Assembly (NCBI GenBank): GCA_030141605.1
Contig: JAQGDQ010000462.1
Coordinates: 142,501 to 181,639 of the forward strand
Reading direction: 5' to 3'
Origin: Tubiluchus corallicola
Taxonomy: Eukaryota > Priapulida > Priapulimorpha > Priapulimorphida > Tubiluchidae
Length of the DNA stretch: 39,139 bases
The translations under genes were made by a program, and so were the position numbers. Below are positions 21,616 to 31,227 of this stretch, one piece after another. Below the pieces are notes generated by a model. The model did not search any database. It was given only the letters and a program-made list of their open reading frames with translations, and was not told where the DNA came from. Each line of letters starts with the position of its first letter. The stretch's first letter is position 1.

Positions 21616-22320
21616 AGGTGTTTAATAGTTCTATTTCAAAGCTTGTGAAAACATTTTACGATTAACAACTCAATGATTATATTTAGTAAAATAATCGAGT
21701 CCTATAGGAGAATTGCCTCAACATGAACCCAAACGCTTCGTGATGAAATTAGTAGAAATGATTACCCTGACATGTACGTAAATTACGAGCTCTGTTTAGT
21801 GTTTCCTGTTTAGTCGTTCACACTCACGGAGAACATGTGACCCGAGCTTTAGGTTTGAGACTTTTATGCTAAATTACCCTAGGCCAGTTATAATATATTA
21901 GTTTTATCCACACAAATCACCACAATTACAATTAGCAACATGTTATCAAACCTTATTGCTTGGATAATTATTCCCTCTGCGAGTTGCAGAACTAATTATA
22001 CAAGCAATAAATTCTTGACTGCAAGCACCTATTTGCTTGTTGTTGCTAATATTTTGTTTAAACAATTCGCTTGTAGTTTACTAGCTGGAAACTAAGGACC
22101 AGTGTGCTTACCAGGTTTTAGTAATTATTAGGCCTGCGTTATTTAGTGTTTACAATGACAAAACTAAACATGCATAATTTGCAGGCTGTACATGTCGACG
22201 CTGCTTCCTACCAAACAGATATATATAAGTCACCTCATGAGAGATGCAATTTTAGCAACTATCCATCAACAAACAAAATGATAAAGTCTGTGGAGATACT
22301 TGGAAAATTCTATTCGTAAT
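21616..22320. other. Non-coding stretch
   Basis: AT-rich sequence with no gene, array or clear repeat. It may include further 5' parts of the reverse transcriptase relic too decayed to read. Confidence 0.35.
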
Positions 22321-22709
22321 CTATCCTTGTTCTATTCGTAAATCATTCATATGCCTAGACTGCGATACGTTTTCAATCCTCATCTAAAATTTTGTTCGCC
22401 CAGTAATGGTTGTGGAAACGTAAAATGGCATCTAGCTCAATTAGAATACATCAGAAAGGTAGAAACAGTCCAAAGACAGGCAACAAAGCTGGTACCAACA
22501 TTGCATCGTCTAACATATTGTGAACGCATCACCCCGATAAAAACAAAACGTGGAGATATTTTTAAAACATTTCGAATCTTCAGCAATGATACCAAATTAA
22601 ATCCTGAACGTTACTTTTGGGTCAACTGTACGACCTGATGGCACAAGATCTATAATCCTAGATGCAACAACAAGAGCTGTTTCACCTATTATAAACAAAA
22701 GTTTTTTTT
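22321..22709 (+). pseudogene. Non-LTR retrotransposon reverse transcriptase relic
   Basis: The translated segment from about 22345 reads PRLRYVFNPHLK, then YIRKVETVQRQATKLVPTL, LTYCERI, and KRGDIFKTFRIF. This is the order seen in the C-terminal thumb region of animal LINE-type reverse transcriptases (consensus pattern: PxLEYxxxVWxPxLKxxIxxLExVQRRATKxVPGL, LSYxERLxxLxLxxLxxRRxRGDLIxxYKI). The usual LxLPTLExRR linker between ERL and RGD is shortened to a few residues. The frame breaks at 22636; continuing in another frame gives RPDGTRSI, which fits the following TRGHS-like region. No endonuclease domain and no catalytic YADD motif are present, so this is a 5'-truncated, frameshifted dead copy of the kind left by aborted retrotransposition. 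The clade (RTE, CR1 or Jockey-like) cannot be fixed from this fragment. Confidence 0.7.
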
Positions 22710-23129
22710 GACTATTTTTTGTATTTATTTATGCTGGAAGAAATAATTATTAGTGAAGCCAAAATTGATTAAATTTCAATTTAGTTACATGGATCATACA
22801 ACACAATGATTTTGAAATAACAGCAGTTGAAACACCAAACGGTTTGATAACTCAAAACACAAGAAAGAATAGAATATTGAACAATTTTTTGGAAGCGTTT
22901 TCGTTCCCGTGTTTTAGTTGAAGGAACCTAAAAGACATGAATACTTGAAAACCGAGTTTATGAAAAGTTCTGGAAATTTGCAAACCAGGCCTGTGCACGA
23001 TCATTACATTTTTGCTTTTTACTTTCAGAACATTTGGGTTTTTGAGCCAAACGCTGATTACTGGTAAATCTGGACATTTTTTCATTTATAAATCGTGTTT
23101 GGAACTTGGCTATTATTTTTCAGTAAAAT
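22710..23129. other. Non-coding stretch upstream of the glycosyltransferase
   Basis: A T-rich run near 22699-22730 may be the old 3' end of the retrotransposon. The 77-codon minus-strand frame at 22852-23085 has no recognisable feature. Confidence 0.35.
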
Positions 23130-23303
23130 GTCATTCAACCAATCAATAAGATGTACATGCGCAAGCCTTGACAAGTTTATACTGGACAAGATAAAACCAA
23201 TAAAATTTCTTCAACTCCGTGATTTACAACAATGTCGTACCAAGCGTATCGTACGGCGGAGTACAATATAATTTACTGTTTCAATTTTGAATGCCATTTT
23301 CAG
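23130..23303 (+). promoter_or_regulatory. Candidate promoter/5' leader intron end of GXYLT-like gene
   Basis: Two CCAAT boxes (AACCAATCAA near 23138 and AACCAATAAA near 23195) lie 140-200 bp before the start codon. A pyrimidine-rich stretch ends in CCATTTTCAG at 23303, a consensus 3' splice site 34 nt before the ATG. So either a 5' UTR intron ends here, with the true promoter further upstream, or a trans-spliced leader is added. The sequence cannot distinguish the two. Confidence 0.4.
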
Positions 23304-23309
23304 GTGTGA

Positions 23310-23318
23310 ATGACTTAA
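23310..23318 (+). promoter_or_regulatory. Minimal upstream ORF (ATG ACT TAA)
   Basis: Within the 34-nt leader that follows the acceptor at 23303, an ATG is followed after one codon by TAA, 19 nt before the main ATG. If the leader is retained in the mRNA this two-codon uORF could reduce initiation at the glycosyltransferase start. Confidence 0.35.
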
Positions 23319-23337
23319 TACAAGTATAATTGCTGGA

Positions 23338-24522
23338 ATGTCGATCGTCGACTGTGATCAATATTCTCTATCAAGTATTTTTGAAATTAATCTGAAAGAG
23401 GCTAAACATTTGTTGCTTTGTGCATTTATATTTATTTCGTGTTATTTAATAATAAGCCATTTCGCTCAACAAAATTCAGTGCAACATTTACAACACAAGC
23501 AAATGTTGGATTCAATTCACGTGGCACTGACAGCTTGTGGTAATGAGACACGTGTTCTGGAGCAATTTTTGGTTGTGGCAAAATCCTCACTCATGATGAC
23601 AACACCTTTTATTAACTTTCACATTTTTGTTGATAACGAAAATACAAGAAAATATGCAATCAAAACGCTAAGTGAAATGAAGAAATCAAAATCATTTAGA
23701 GCAAACTTTTACCGTCCCTGGTATCCTCCAGTTGAAAATTACACCAAGTGGCTGAACCCGGGAAAGAAACGTTGCAATACAGCATGGCTGTTCCTACCAG
23801 ATGTTTTATCAAACGTGGACAAGATTTTGGCGATTGATTTAGACGTTATTGTGTTGAAGCCTCTAGAAGTATTGTGGCGCCACTTTGAAAATATGTACGA
23901 ATCTCAGATGATGGGTCTTGCGTTTGATTTTTCTGGGCCACATAATTCTCGTCTGCGTGACCGTTATCATAATCATGGCTATCATCAACAAACAAAGCCA
24001 GAATCATTTCTTAGGCCATTTAAGGGTTTAAATTCTGGAGTAGTTTTACTGGACTTGAACAAAATACGAAAGTCAAATTGGAAAACAGAAATAACACGAA
24101 TATTTAAAATTACTAGTGAATGCAGACCAGGTAAAAGAAGTTTTCCAGCCTGTTTGATTCCCCAAAATACTTGCAATGTCTATTTTCACGAGAATCCGGA
24201 GAGGCTGTACTTTCTTCCTTGCCACTGGAACTTCTGGTGGAGGCAGGGTGTCTCTGAAGAAGTGTGTAAGACTGCTCAAATGCATGGAGTAGGAATTTTA
24301 CACGGAGCTGGTGGCACGTTCTACAAAACAGAAAGAAAATGTTCTGCTTTTTTAAATGTATTTAATCTTTTTAAATCTGTGTATTTAAATGAAACAAGAG
24401 ATTCATTTATTGAAAAGCTGAAGAAATTTCGCAATCAAACTTTGTTTCACCTCAAAGATTCTACGCTGCTTAAGTGTACATTTATTGTAGACTCTATTCT
24501 GATGTCTCTATATGGCATATAA
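23338..24522 (+). CDS. GXYLT: GT8 glycosyltransferase, glucoside xylosyltransferase-like
   Basis: A 394-aa type II membrane protein: short cytosolic N-terminus, one hydrophobic anchor (about residues 24-41, LLLCAFIFISCYLIIS), a stem, then a GT8 catalytic domain from about residue 60. The order follows the GXYLT family: HVALTACGNE (61-70), INFHIFVDN (92-100), TAWLFLPDVL (148-157), AIDLDVIVLKPLEVLW (165-180) with the metal/UDP-binding DxD as DLD 167-169, GLNSGVVLLDL (230-240), YFLPCHWNFW (291-300) and GILHGAGG (319-326). GXYLT enzymes add xylose to O-linked glucose on EGF repeats such as those of Notch, in the ER/Golgi. N-glycosylation sequons occur at NET 69, NYT 134, NET 351 and NQT 366. Oddities: the conserved GDQD of GT8 enzymes is replaced by IPQN (275-278), and the reading frame is intron-free although vertebrate GXYLT genes are multi-exon. 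The first ATG is chosen because it places the anchor correctly and follows a splice acceptor by 34 nt. Family assignment is strong; exact substrate is inference. Confidence 0.88.
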   Translation: MSIVDCDQYSLSSIFEINLKEAKHLLLCAFIFISCYLIISHFAQQNSVQHLQHKQMLDSIHVALTACGNETRVLEQFLVVAKSSLMMTTPFINFHIFVDNENTRKYAIKTLSEMKKSKSFRANFYRPWYPPVENYTKWLNPGKKRCNTAWLFLPDVLSNVDKILAIDLDVIVLKPLEVLWRHFENMYESQMMGLAFDFSGPHNSRLRDRYHNHGYHQQTKPESFLRPFKGLNSGVVLLDLNKIRKSNWKTEITRIFKITSECRPGKRSFPACLIPQNTCNVYFHENPERLYFLPCHWNFWWRQGVSEEVCKTAQMHGVGILHGAGGTFYKTERKCSAFLNVFNLFKSVYLNETRDSFIEKLKKFRNQTLFHLKDSTLLKCTFIVDSILMSLYGI

Positions 24523-25464
24523 ACGACTATAGAGGGCCGTATATCACTATGAGGTATTGTCTTTCTGCAACTAAGATGTCTGTTCATAGTTCATGCATAT
24601 CTGCATGGGTAACAAAATATCAGCATGTTTTAATGATTTACTTAATGATTTTCTAAAATATTACTTGCAAGGTCCCTCCCAAAAATTCCACGAAATTTCT
24701 CTTGTGGCACAAATTGCAGATGACTGACAGGCAGGTGCCAGCTGCTTGAATAACTTTTTTGAACTAGGACAAATGAAACAATGTTAAAAATTTAATAGTC
24801 TTTTTTGTGTATGTCAACAAGAATGATTCGTACTCTGGCTTCAGTTTTTAGCCATAACAACATGTTGATCTCAAATGACTCTGTATGGCCTTGCATGTTC
24901 TGTATGTAAAAGCATGTGTTCTGTTTGAAAAAGGGAGATTGAAAGTTTTGACTAGACACTTGTGTACAGCTGGGGAAGAAGAACAAATTTATATCTAGTT
25001 TTAGCTGTACTAACTTTTTCATAACCAAAGATGCTTGGCTTAGTGTTGGCTTTGCACGCCTTCCTACAGTTCCTAATGCCTTTGAGAAACAAGAAACTTT
25101 GATTTTCTCAGTCGAATTTTACGTGAACCATTAGTATTTATTGCTGCAATAATTAAAATTAAAGTGGAAGAGCAAACCGGCTTTCATATAATTTAATGAA
25201 TTGCCTAAATAAATCAGTGAAATATACACTCCCTATTAAAGAGTGTAATAACAACTTGCACTAATGTTGAACTGTTTCTTTGTACTGTTGTGCTTGACAG
25301 TGAAATCTGAACTTGTCGCTTTTTCACCTGTGGCCTTTGAAGAGCATAATACTGCCTTCACGTTACTTGGTTACATAGGAATTGCATTTCGTTTTAGTAA
25401 GGTCGAAACTTGTAATATCTGGAGAAGTGACCCGCCACAAATCTAATTAGTGTAAGCTAGGTCT
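24523..25464 (+). other. Probable 3' UTR and flank of the glycosyltransferase
   Basis: No further gene is recognised; short frames on both strands (24474-25446) lack domains. AATAAA occurs at 25208-25213, about 690 bp after the stop, as a possible polyadenylation signal; a second AATAAA at 25504-25509 lies inside the next transposable element. The extent of the UTR is inference. Confidence 0.35.
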
Positions 25465-25465
25465 T

Positions 25466-25852
25466 TTAAAGGAAAATCGGACGATTGTGTAAACATTAGT
25501 TTAGAATAAAGAATTTTCTAGAATATTGAAAACTACAATAGCTTTTTTTAAATCAAGCTCATTTTAAATAGTGATTACCTCGATAGCCAAATTTTGTTAA
25601 ACTTTCAAAGGTACGCGAGGCTTAGTAAATCTACTAAAAGATTTGGCAACGGTTGCTTTTTGTCACAAAAAGTACGCGTGGCGGAGAAATAGAACCAGTA
25701 CGGTGACAACAATCATCATGAATTGCAGCGTTAGTTTCTGACGACATACGATGTAGAGCACATTTTCGTGACATCAGGCGTTTAGGCAGGAAGTATAAAG
25801 CATGTTCATGACGATCAGTCTTTTGATCGTGTCAACAAAACGCCTTCCTGGT
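25466..25852 (-). mobile_element. TTAA-flanked element, copy 3
   Basis: The left end reads TTAA then AGGAAAATCGGACGATTGTG, the family terminus. The interior (25500-25790) matches 960-1255 on the opposite strand. The other end may be CCTTCCTGGTTAA at about 25840-25852, a diverged terminus. Family-B sequence begins immediately after. Confidence 0.55.
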
Positions 25853-25894
25853 TAAATGTTGGCGTATGGATATGAGGTATGGGGTTTTTACCTA

Positions 25895-26488
25895 TGGATA
25901 TGAGGTAAAAACAAATATGATTGAAATGTGTATAGTCATTTTTATATGACATTTTTTTGTTCTGAAATTCGCGCAAAAGAACTCCGAATAAACCATGATT
26001 ATGCGCAGTGTGCTCTGTGACGCCAACAAAACGTGTAGACAAAACGCGCTGTGTGGAATTACCGTGATCATGCGCAGTGTGCCCTGTTTTCGCTTTTGCG
26101 GTAAGCTGCTACGCTGGTGGCATCAAACGGCGGATGATAAAAACTTTTCAGCCTCAAAGACTGCAATTTTATTTATTAAGTCCACCAATAGTGTTAGCAA
26201 ACGCGCAGTTTTAATAATAATAATCACTTTTGCGTTTTTAATAGAACAAGAATATCTCAAATCAATTATTGGTTTAAAAAACTAAAAACATTTCATGAAA
26301 ACGAAAACAATTGTAGCAACAAGTTTCAATTACGTACTTGCAAAGACTTCTTCAGTTTTCTTGTAGGTAAAATTTTAGTGTATTTCCTGAGGAAAGAGGC
26401 TAGCTGACTGCGTGATGGGCTGCTACTATGTAAAAAATAATGCATATTTATTGATTTATTAATTTATTGATTTTTCTCTGCTTCCCTG
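25895..26488 (-). mobile_element. F/B composite element, copy 2 (inverted)
   Basis: Reverse-complement copy of 9361-9910, carrying about 1.5 family-B units (TGATCATGCGCAGTGTG at 26063-26082), the shared central part and the F unit (26390-26488). The two copies lie 16 kb apart and differ by scattered substitutions and small indels. No coding function is proposed for the frame 25995-26285. Confidence 0.75.
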
Positions 26489-26585
26489 TCTTAGAGAGAA
26501 ACAGAAGAACGGAGAGAGAATCCAAGAAACAGAGAGAAAGAGAGGGAGGAAGGAAGAAAGAGAGAGAGACAGAGAGAGAGGGAGG

Positions 26586-26631
<46 letters not shown>

Positions 26632-26643
26632 CAGAGAGAGAGA
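26489..26643. repeat. (AG)n microsatellite
   Basis: An AG/GGA-rich tract at the F-unit edge, the inverted counterpart of the CT tracts at 8982-9146 and 9226-9362. Confidence 0.95.
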
Positions 26644-26789
26644 AGTTGTTTGACGACAGTTAACTTAGTTTTACTTACTACTTTGGTATATACAATTAGT
26701 TGTTATGTTCTTAAGATTTTTGTATATTTTGTTTCTATGATTTACTTATATTTTTTACTTATTGAACAAATTTTGCTCTTTTAGCACTA

Positions 26790-27098
26790 ACATTAACATT
26801 AATGTGTATTTAAATTAATTTACAGGAGTGACTAGACTAGAGGACCGTATCGTTTGTTCGCCATGCCGTCTCTATAATTATTTATTAAACAAAACGTATA
26901 AATGTTAATATCACTAACAAGAAAGAGACAAATAAATAGAATTGAACTAAATAGAAATTTTTCGTATACAGGCCCTATATCTGCTGGTTTGCTTACAAAG
27001 GGAATCAAGAAATGAAAAGACAAATTTTGTGCAGTGTTTGACTATGCTTTTAGCGTTCTCTGGTTTCAATGGAAGTTTTGCTTTCTACCTGTTGATTT
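26790..27098 (+). repeat. Duplicated block, copy 1 (left part)
   Basis: TGACTAGACTAGAGG, CTAACAAGAAAGAGACAAAT, CAGGCCCTATATCTGCTG and AAAGGGAATCAAG recur in the same order and orientation at 30375-30682. Both copies lead straight into a TTAA-family end, so they share an ancestral insertion and duplicated as one unit. Confidence 0.7.
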
Positions 27099-27435
27099 AT
27101 GTTTAAAGGAAAACAGGACGATTTTTCATACCAAATTTCAAGTCCTATAAAATTATACATTTTGATACTGCAAAACTATACGTATTGATACTGAAAAACC
27201 GTTTCTGATAAATGAAAAAATAGACTAAAAATAGCAGTTATGTAAACTATTCCGTGTGTTGCACTAAAACTGGCAAGTTTTAAGACGGAAATTTATATTT
27301 ACCGTTTTTGTATATCACATTGAATGTTGTACGATAGCACAGCATTTTAATTTTTGCTTTCAACAAAAAACATGTATCACACACGTGGACTATTTTTGCT
27401 GTTGAAAATTCTGTTCACTTGTGACATTAGCGCCA
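27099..27435 (+). mobile_element. TTAA-flanked element, copy 4 (truncated)
   Basis: Starts TTTAAAGGAAAACAGGACGA and continues with the family interior (GTGTTGCACTAAAACTGGCAAG; TTTTTGCTGTTGAAAATTCTG, matching 5996-6010). It is cut at about 27435 by family C. Its left flank is the duplicated block. Confidence 0.6.
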
Positions 27436-27561
27436 CTTGGACTCGTTCAATAGCAAGTTTTAACCTACTCTTTTGATTTAATTATCAGAGACACTGCGGT
27501 ATTATTATATTTAATTGTGAATTTAATCTGGGGCGTACTTCAAATTGGGGTGGATACAAAA
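27436..27561 (+). repeat. Family C repeat, copy 2
   Basis: Nearly identical to 14656-14775, running from GGACTCGTTCAATAGCAAG to GGGGTGGATACAAAAACT and joining directly to the family-B motif TGCGCATGATCGCGG. Confidence 0.8.
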
Positions 27562-28371
27562 ACTGCGCATGATCGCGGTAATTCCACATAGCACGTTTTT
27601 TCTACACGCTATGATGGCGTGTCACAGAGCACACTGCGCATGATCGCGGTAATTCCACATAGCACGTTTTTTCTACACGCTTTGATGGCGTCCCAGAGCA
27701 CACTGCGCATAATCACGGTGTACGCGGAATTCTTTTGCGCGAATTTGCGCAAAACTTTGCTATGTAAATAACAGTTTGTGTTTTTGCGCTAGAGATCTGA
27801 AATGTTTTAAATTGTTTACAACTAATGATTTTAATAAACTAAATTTAATTACAATCTGCATAAACTGAATGCAACTCTGACTGTGAAGTAATGCGCATAA
27901 ATTTATTTATTTATTTTCTAAAGTTTATTTCAGTACGAAAAAATGTCATATAAAAGTTGAAAATTACCCTAAAAACTAAGAAATATTACACGCCACGCAC
28001 AGTTAAACGAGCTACGAAAATACGTAAAAACAATAAAAACATTATAAGAAATATAAAACACAAAGAATCAGTTAAAAACCAGCAGTTACTACATCAATAA
28101 ATGAGGTCATCTTCTAAATATTCTACTATATATATGAAATTGCACACCAGTTTGGTTGCATTTATAATTTACAATAAAATGTGCTGATCCAATCATTCTT
28201 GTTCTTAAACTATAGACAGAGTGATGCTGCAAGTACTTTATTGCGTTGTTTTCTACAAATGTTGTTCACTGCAATGAAATGATTTGTGCAATTCTTGTTT
28301 GCTCAAGGGTTAATATTTGCAGTAATTCTTCACTCTCATCCATAATAAGATGATGTAGCTGCTATATTATT
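27562..28371 (+). mobile_element. Family B long element, copy 2
   Basis: About 2.5 units of the ~70-bp repeat, then the long body matching 11346-11995 in direct orientation, including the ~180-bp segment absent from short copies (about 27747-27930). The end, GATGATGTAGCTGCTATATT, leads into the TATTA array. Confidence 0.75.
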
Positions 28372-28925
28372 ATATTATTATTTTATATTATGTTGTGTTG
28401 TGTTGCATTGCGTTGCGTTATGCTATGCTATGCTATATTATATTATATTATATTATATTATATTATATTATATTATATTATATTATATTATATTATATTA
28501 TATTATATTATATTATATTATATTATATTATATTACATTACATTACATTACATTACATTACATTACATTACATTACACAACACTACACTACACTACACTA
28601 CACTACATTACTTTATATTATATTATATTATATTATATTGTATTATATTATATTATATTATATTATATTATATTATATTATATTATATTATATTATATTA
28701 TATTATATTATATTATATTATATTATATTATATTATATTATATTATATTATATTATATTATATTATATTATATTATATTATATTATATTATATTATATTA
28801 TATTATATTATATTATATTATATTATATTATATTATACTATATTATATTATATTATATTATATTATATTATATTATATTATATTATATTATATTATATTA
28901 TATTATATTATATTATATTATATAT
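28372..28925. repeat. Pentanucleotide (TATTA)n array with variant blocks
   Basis: About 550 bp of 5-bp units. The left edge grades through GTTGT, GTTGC and GCTAT variants into TATTA. A central island of about 75 bp (28534-28612) switches to CATTA, then CACTA, and back. All three forward frames are open for 187-227 codons because no frame of TATTA contains a stop; these are not genes. Confidence 0.97.
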
Positions 28926-30151
28926 ATGTATATATATGTATATATCGGACTGAATTCAACTCAGGGGATCGAACTCCAAGATGGCATGGCGGTCTTGATA
29001 TTGCGCATCATGAAGATCCATTTTGCTATCGTTGTGTAACTGATTACTTAACTACAAATGTCAATCTTAATTACAAATGTTAAGCTAATGTCTGTGAACT
29101 AATACCATATACCTGTTATACCACGTTATTTAACTCTCATAAAATAAAACACAAAAATTACACTGTACGGAGTTTATTACCAGCACTTATAGCAAATATG
29201 GGAACAAAATACACGTACAAAAAATAACTAAGTAAGTAACGAGCACCTTTGTCAGAAATCCAGGCTGTAGTGACCTCTGTACGCTTTTATACTGGCATTG
29301 CTTGTCTGGCTGAATAATTTTAGACTATATATGAACTTGCAATGCATGTTTATATATAATCTGTAATGGACTATAATGTTTGTTTTTTAAAATAAATAGT
29401 AATAATGTTCTCTGCACATGTATTAATGAAGGTTCTATTGCATTTTTCATTCTCTCACACTATTTCTCTTTCTGTCATAATTTTTTTCCATTTTCTCTTG
29501 TCTGCATTTCGCTTATGTTGCTGTTTTCGTTCTGCCAGATTGATGGTTCATGTCGATCACACATGTGAGAACCTTAATGAGAAGCTTGGTGCTGCTATCT
29601 GTCGAGCGAAAAAAGAAACGCTAAGCAACTATCATTTGCAGTACCATAAATTCTGTATTATAACAGTGCGTGCACGTTTTATTGTTTTTTTCTATTGTTC
29701 CTTAGCTTGACCAATTGATTATTTATAAACTTATTTATTTATTTATTTGTAGCCTCAATTAAATTTTGCTGTAATTGTTGTTCGCTGTACAATAATTAAT
29801 AATTTATGCATAAAACTAATTTTAAATAATTATCATTTTCTTCCTTCTTTTGTTTTACATATTCTCAATTTTGAATAATTTTCCTTTTGTGTGAAAAAAT
29901 TGTGAAGATATTTTTGCAAGAATTTTTTTTCATTAGATCTATAAATTACGGATGATTGCAAAATAAGAACTGAATTCACAAAAATGTTGATATAAAAGAT
30001 TACATAAAATTTACTCGTGTTTGTTCTAGTTTGATTATAACTAGTTTGGCAGGTTTGATAATTATAACATGGTTTAAGATGTTCAAAGACAAGTGTGAAC
30101 AGGTCAGGTCACCTACACGCTCTGCCTGGCAACGTGCCAGCTACAAATTCG
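28926..30151. other. Non-coding stretch with a family-G fragment
   Basis: At 29545-29612, ATCACACATGTGAGAACC and GGTGCTGCTATCTGTCGAGC are a deleted family-G copy. Overlapping short frames at 29380-29710 are hydrophobic by composition only. Near 29725-29752 is a short TTTA tetranucleotide run. Nothing else is seen. Confidence 0.4.
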
Positions 30152-30330
30152 TTAAAGCAAAATCGCACCCAATCTTAAACACTAGGTCAAACCAGTCAAC
30201 TCTTTAAAATGATTCAAGAGAACATCCTATTTTTAAATAATGACTTACGTGAAAGAATTATTACGAAAAACACACTTTTACGTTCGCACCACTAGTTCTT
30301 TGCTGTTACCTTCATTTCGCTATTCGTTAT
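30152..30330 (-). repeat. Partial TTAA-family segment
   Basis: GTTAAAGCAAAATCGCACCC and TGACTTACGTGAAAGAATTA match 5567-5720 in the same orientation and 31015-31175 inverted. There is no terminal motif, so this is an internal fragment. Confidence 0.55.
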
Positions 30331-30374
30331 TTGTAAAACTTTTTGTATTTTATCAATAATTAATACATATTATA

Positions 30375-30682
30375 TACACATTAATACGTATCTCGTTAAA
30401 TTTATAGTGTTGACTAGACTAGAAGATGGTTTGTCTGTCACGCCTTCTATACAATTATTTATTAAGATATAAGCATAATATTAATATTACTAACACGAAA
30501 GAGACAAATGAATGAAATAGAATTGAATTGAATTAAACTGAAACGTGTCGCCTAAGAGGCCCTATGTTTGCTGCTTTGCTTATAAAGGGAATCCAGTAAA
30601 GACAGATACAAATTTTATGCTACTTAACCATGTTTTAGTGTTCTCTAGTTTCAACTGAAGTGTGAATACCTGTTACTTTATG
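30375..30682 (+). repeat. Duplicated block, copy 2 (left part)
   Basis: Direct copy of 26790-27098 with moderate divergence (TTGACTAGACTAGAAG, AGGCCCTATGTTTGCTG, TAAAGGGAATCCAG), again running directly into a TTAA-family terminus. Confidence 0.7.
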
Positions 30683-31227
30683 TTTAAAGGAAGACAGGAT
30701 CATTTTTGAACTACCCCATTTTCAGTCAGATAAAAAGTATATATTTTAACATAATTTATACAGTAAAAGTGTTTCTGATAATTAAATAACAATCAAAAGC
30801 AAAAACATTCAATGAGCGTGTTGCAGGTGTTTGCGGAAGCGGAAATTGAAGTACAGTGCTAATGTAAGATATTCAGTGTGTTGTATTAAAACTAGGCAAG
30901 CTTTTAGATATCAAATCAAAATTCTCAACTTTGTCTCTGTGCTCACGCATGAACGTGTGTAGTTCGTCACAAACTAACATATCTGAACTGAGAGGTACAT
31001 CACCTGTTTTTGCGCAACGCTTTCCGAAATGGCATAATGCACGTAACAGCAAAGAACTAATAATACTGTCACGTAAGTCTTTTTTGAAAAAATAGTATGT
31101 TTTCTTTTAGTAATTTAAAGAGTAAATTGTTTTGACCTACAGTTTAAGATTTGGTTCGGTTTTGCTTTAATTGTCTGTTTATTTTAGAACTGCTTTTTAC
31201 ATCAGTAATAAAGACTAGGCGCATTCC
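30683..31227 (+). mobile_element. TTAA-flanked element, copy 5
   Basis: Left end TTAA then AGGAAGACAGGATCATTTTT. A probable right end, GCGCATTCCT then TTAA, lies at about 31213-31226, giving ~540 bp, the same length as the copy at 748-1287. The interior matches 5567-6170 inverted. No ORF. Confidence 0.6.

Noticed and set aside
26467-26784. 105-codon arginine/glutamate-rich frame ending in a hydrophobic segment
   Set aside because: Read-through of the AG microsatellite into AT-rich DNA; no homologous frame beyond the repeat.
28390-29083. Three overlapping forward frames of 187-227 codons with YYIIL-type repeats
   Set aside because: They are the three frames of the TATTA microsatellite, which contains no stop codon in any frame.
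28926-29160. Possible LTR or 3' UTR near GATCGAACTCCAAG and AAAATAAAAC
   Set aside because: No flanking duplication, second copy or linked ORF could be found.
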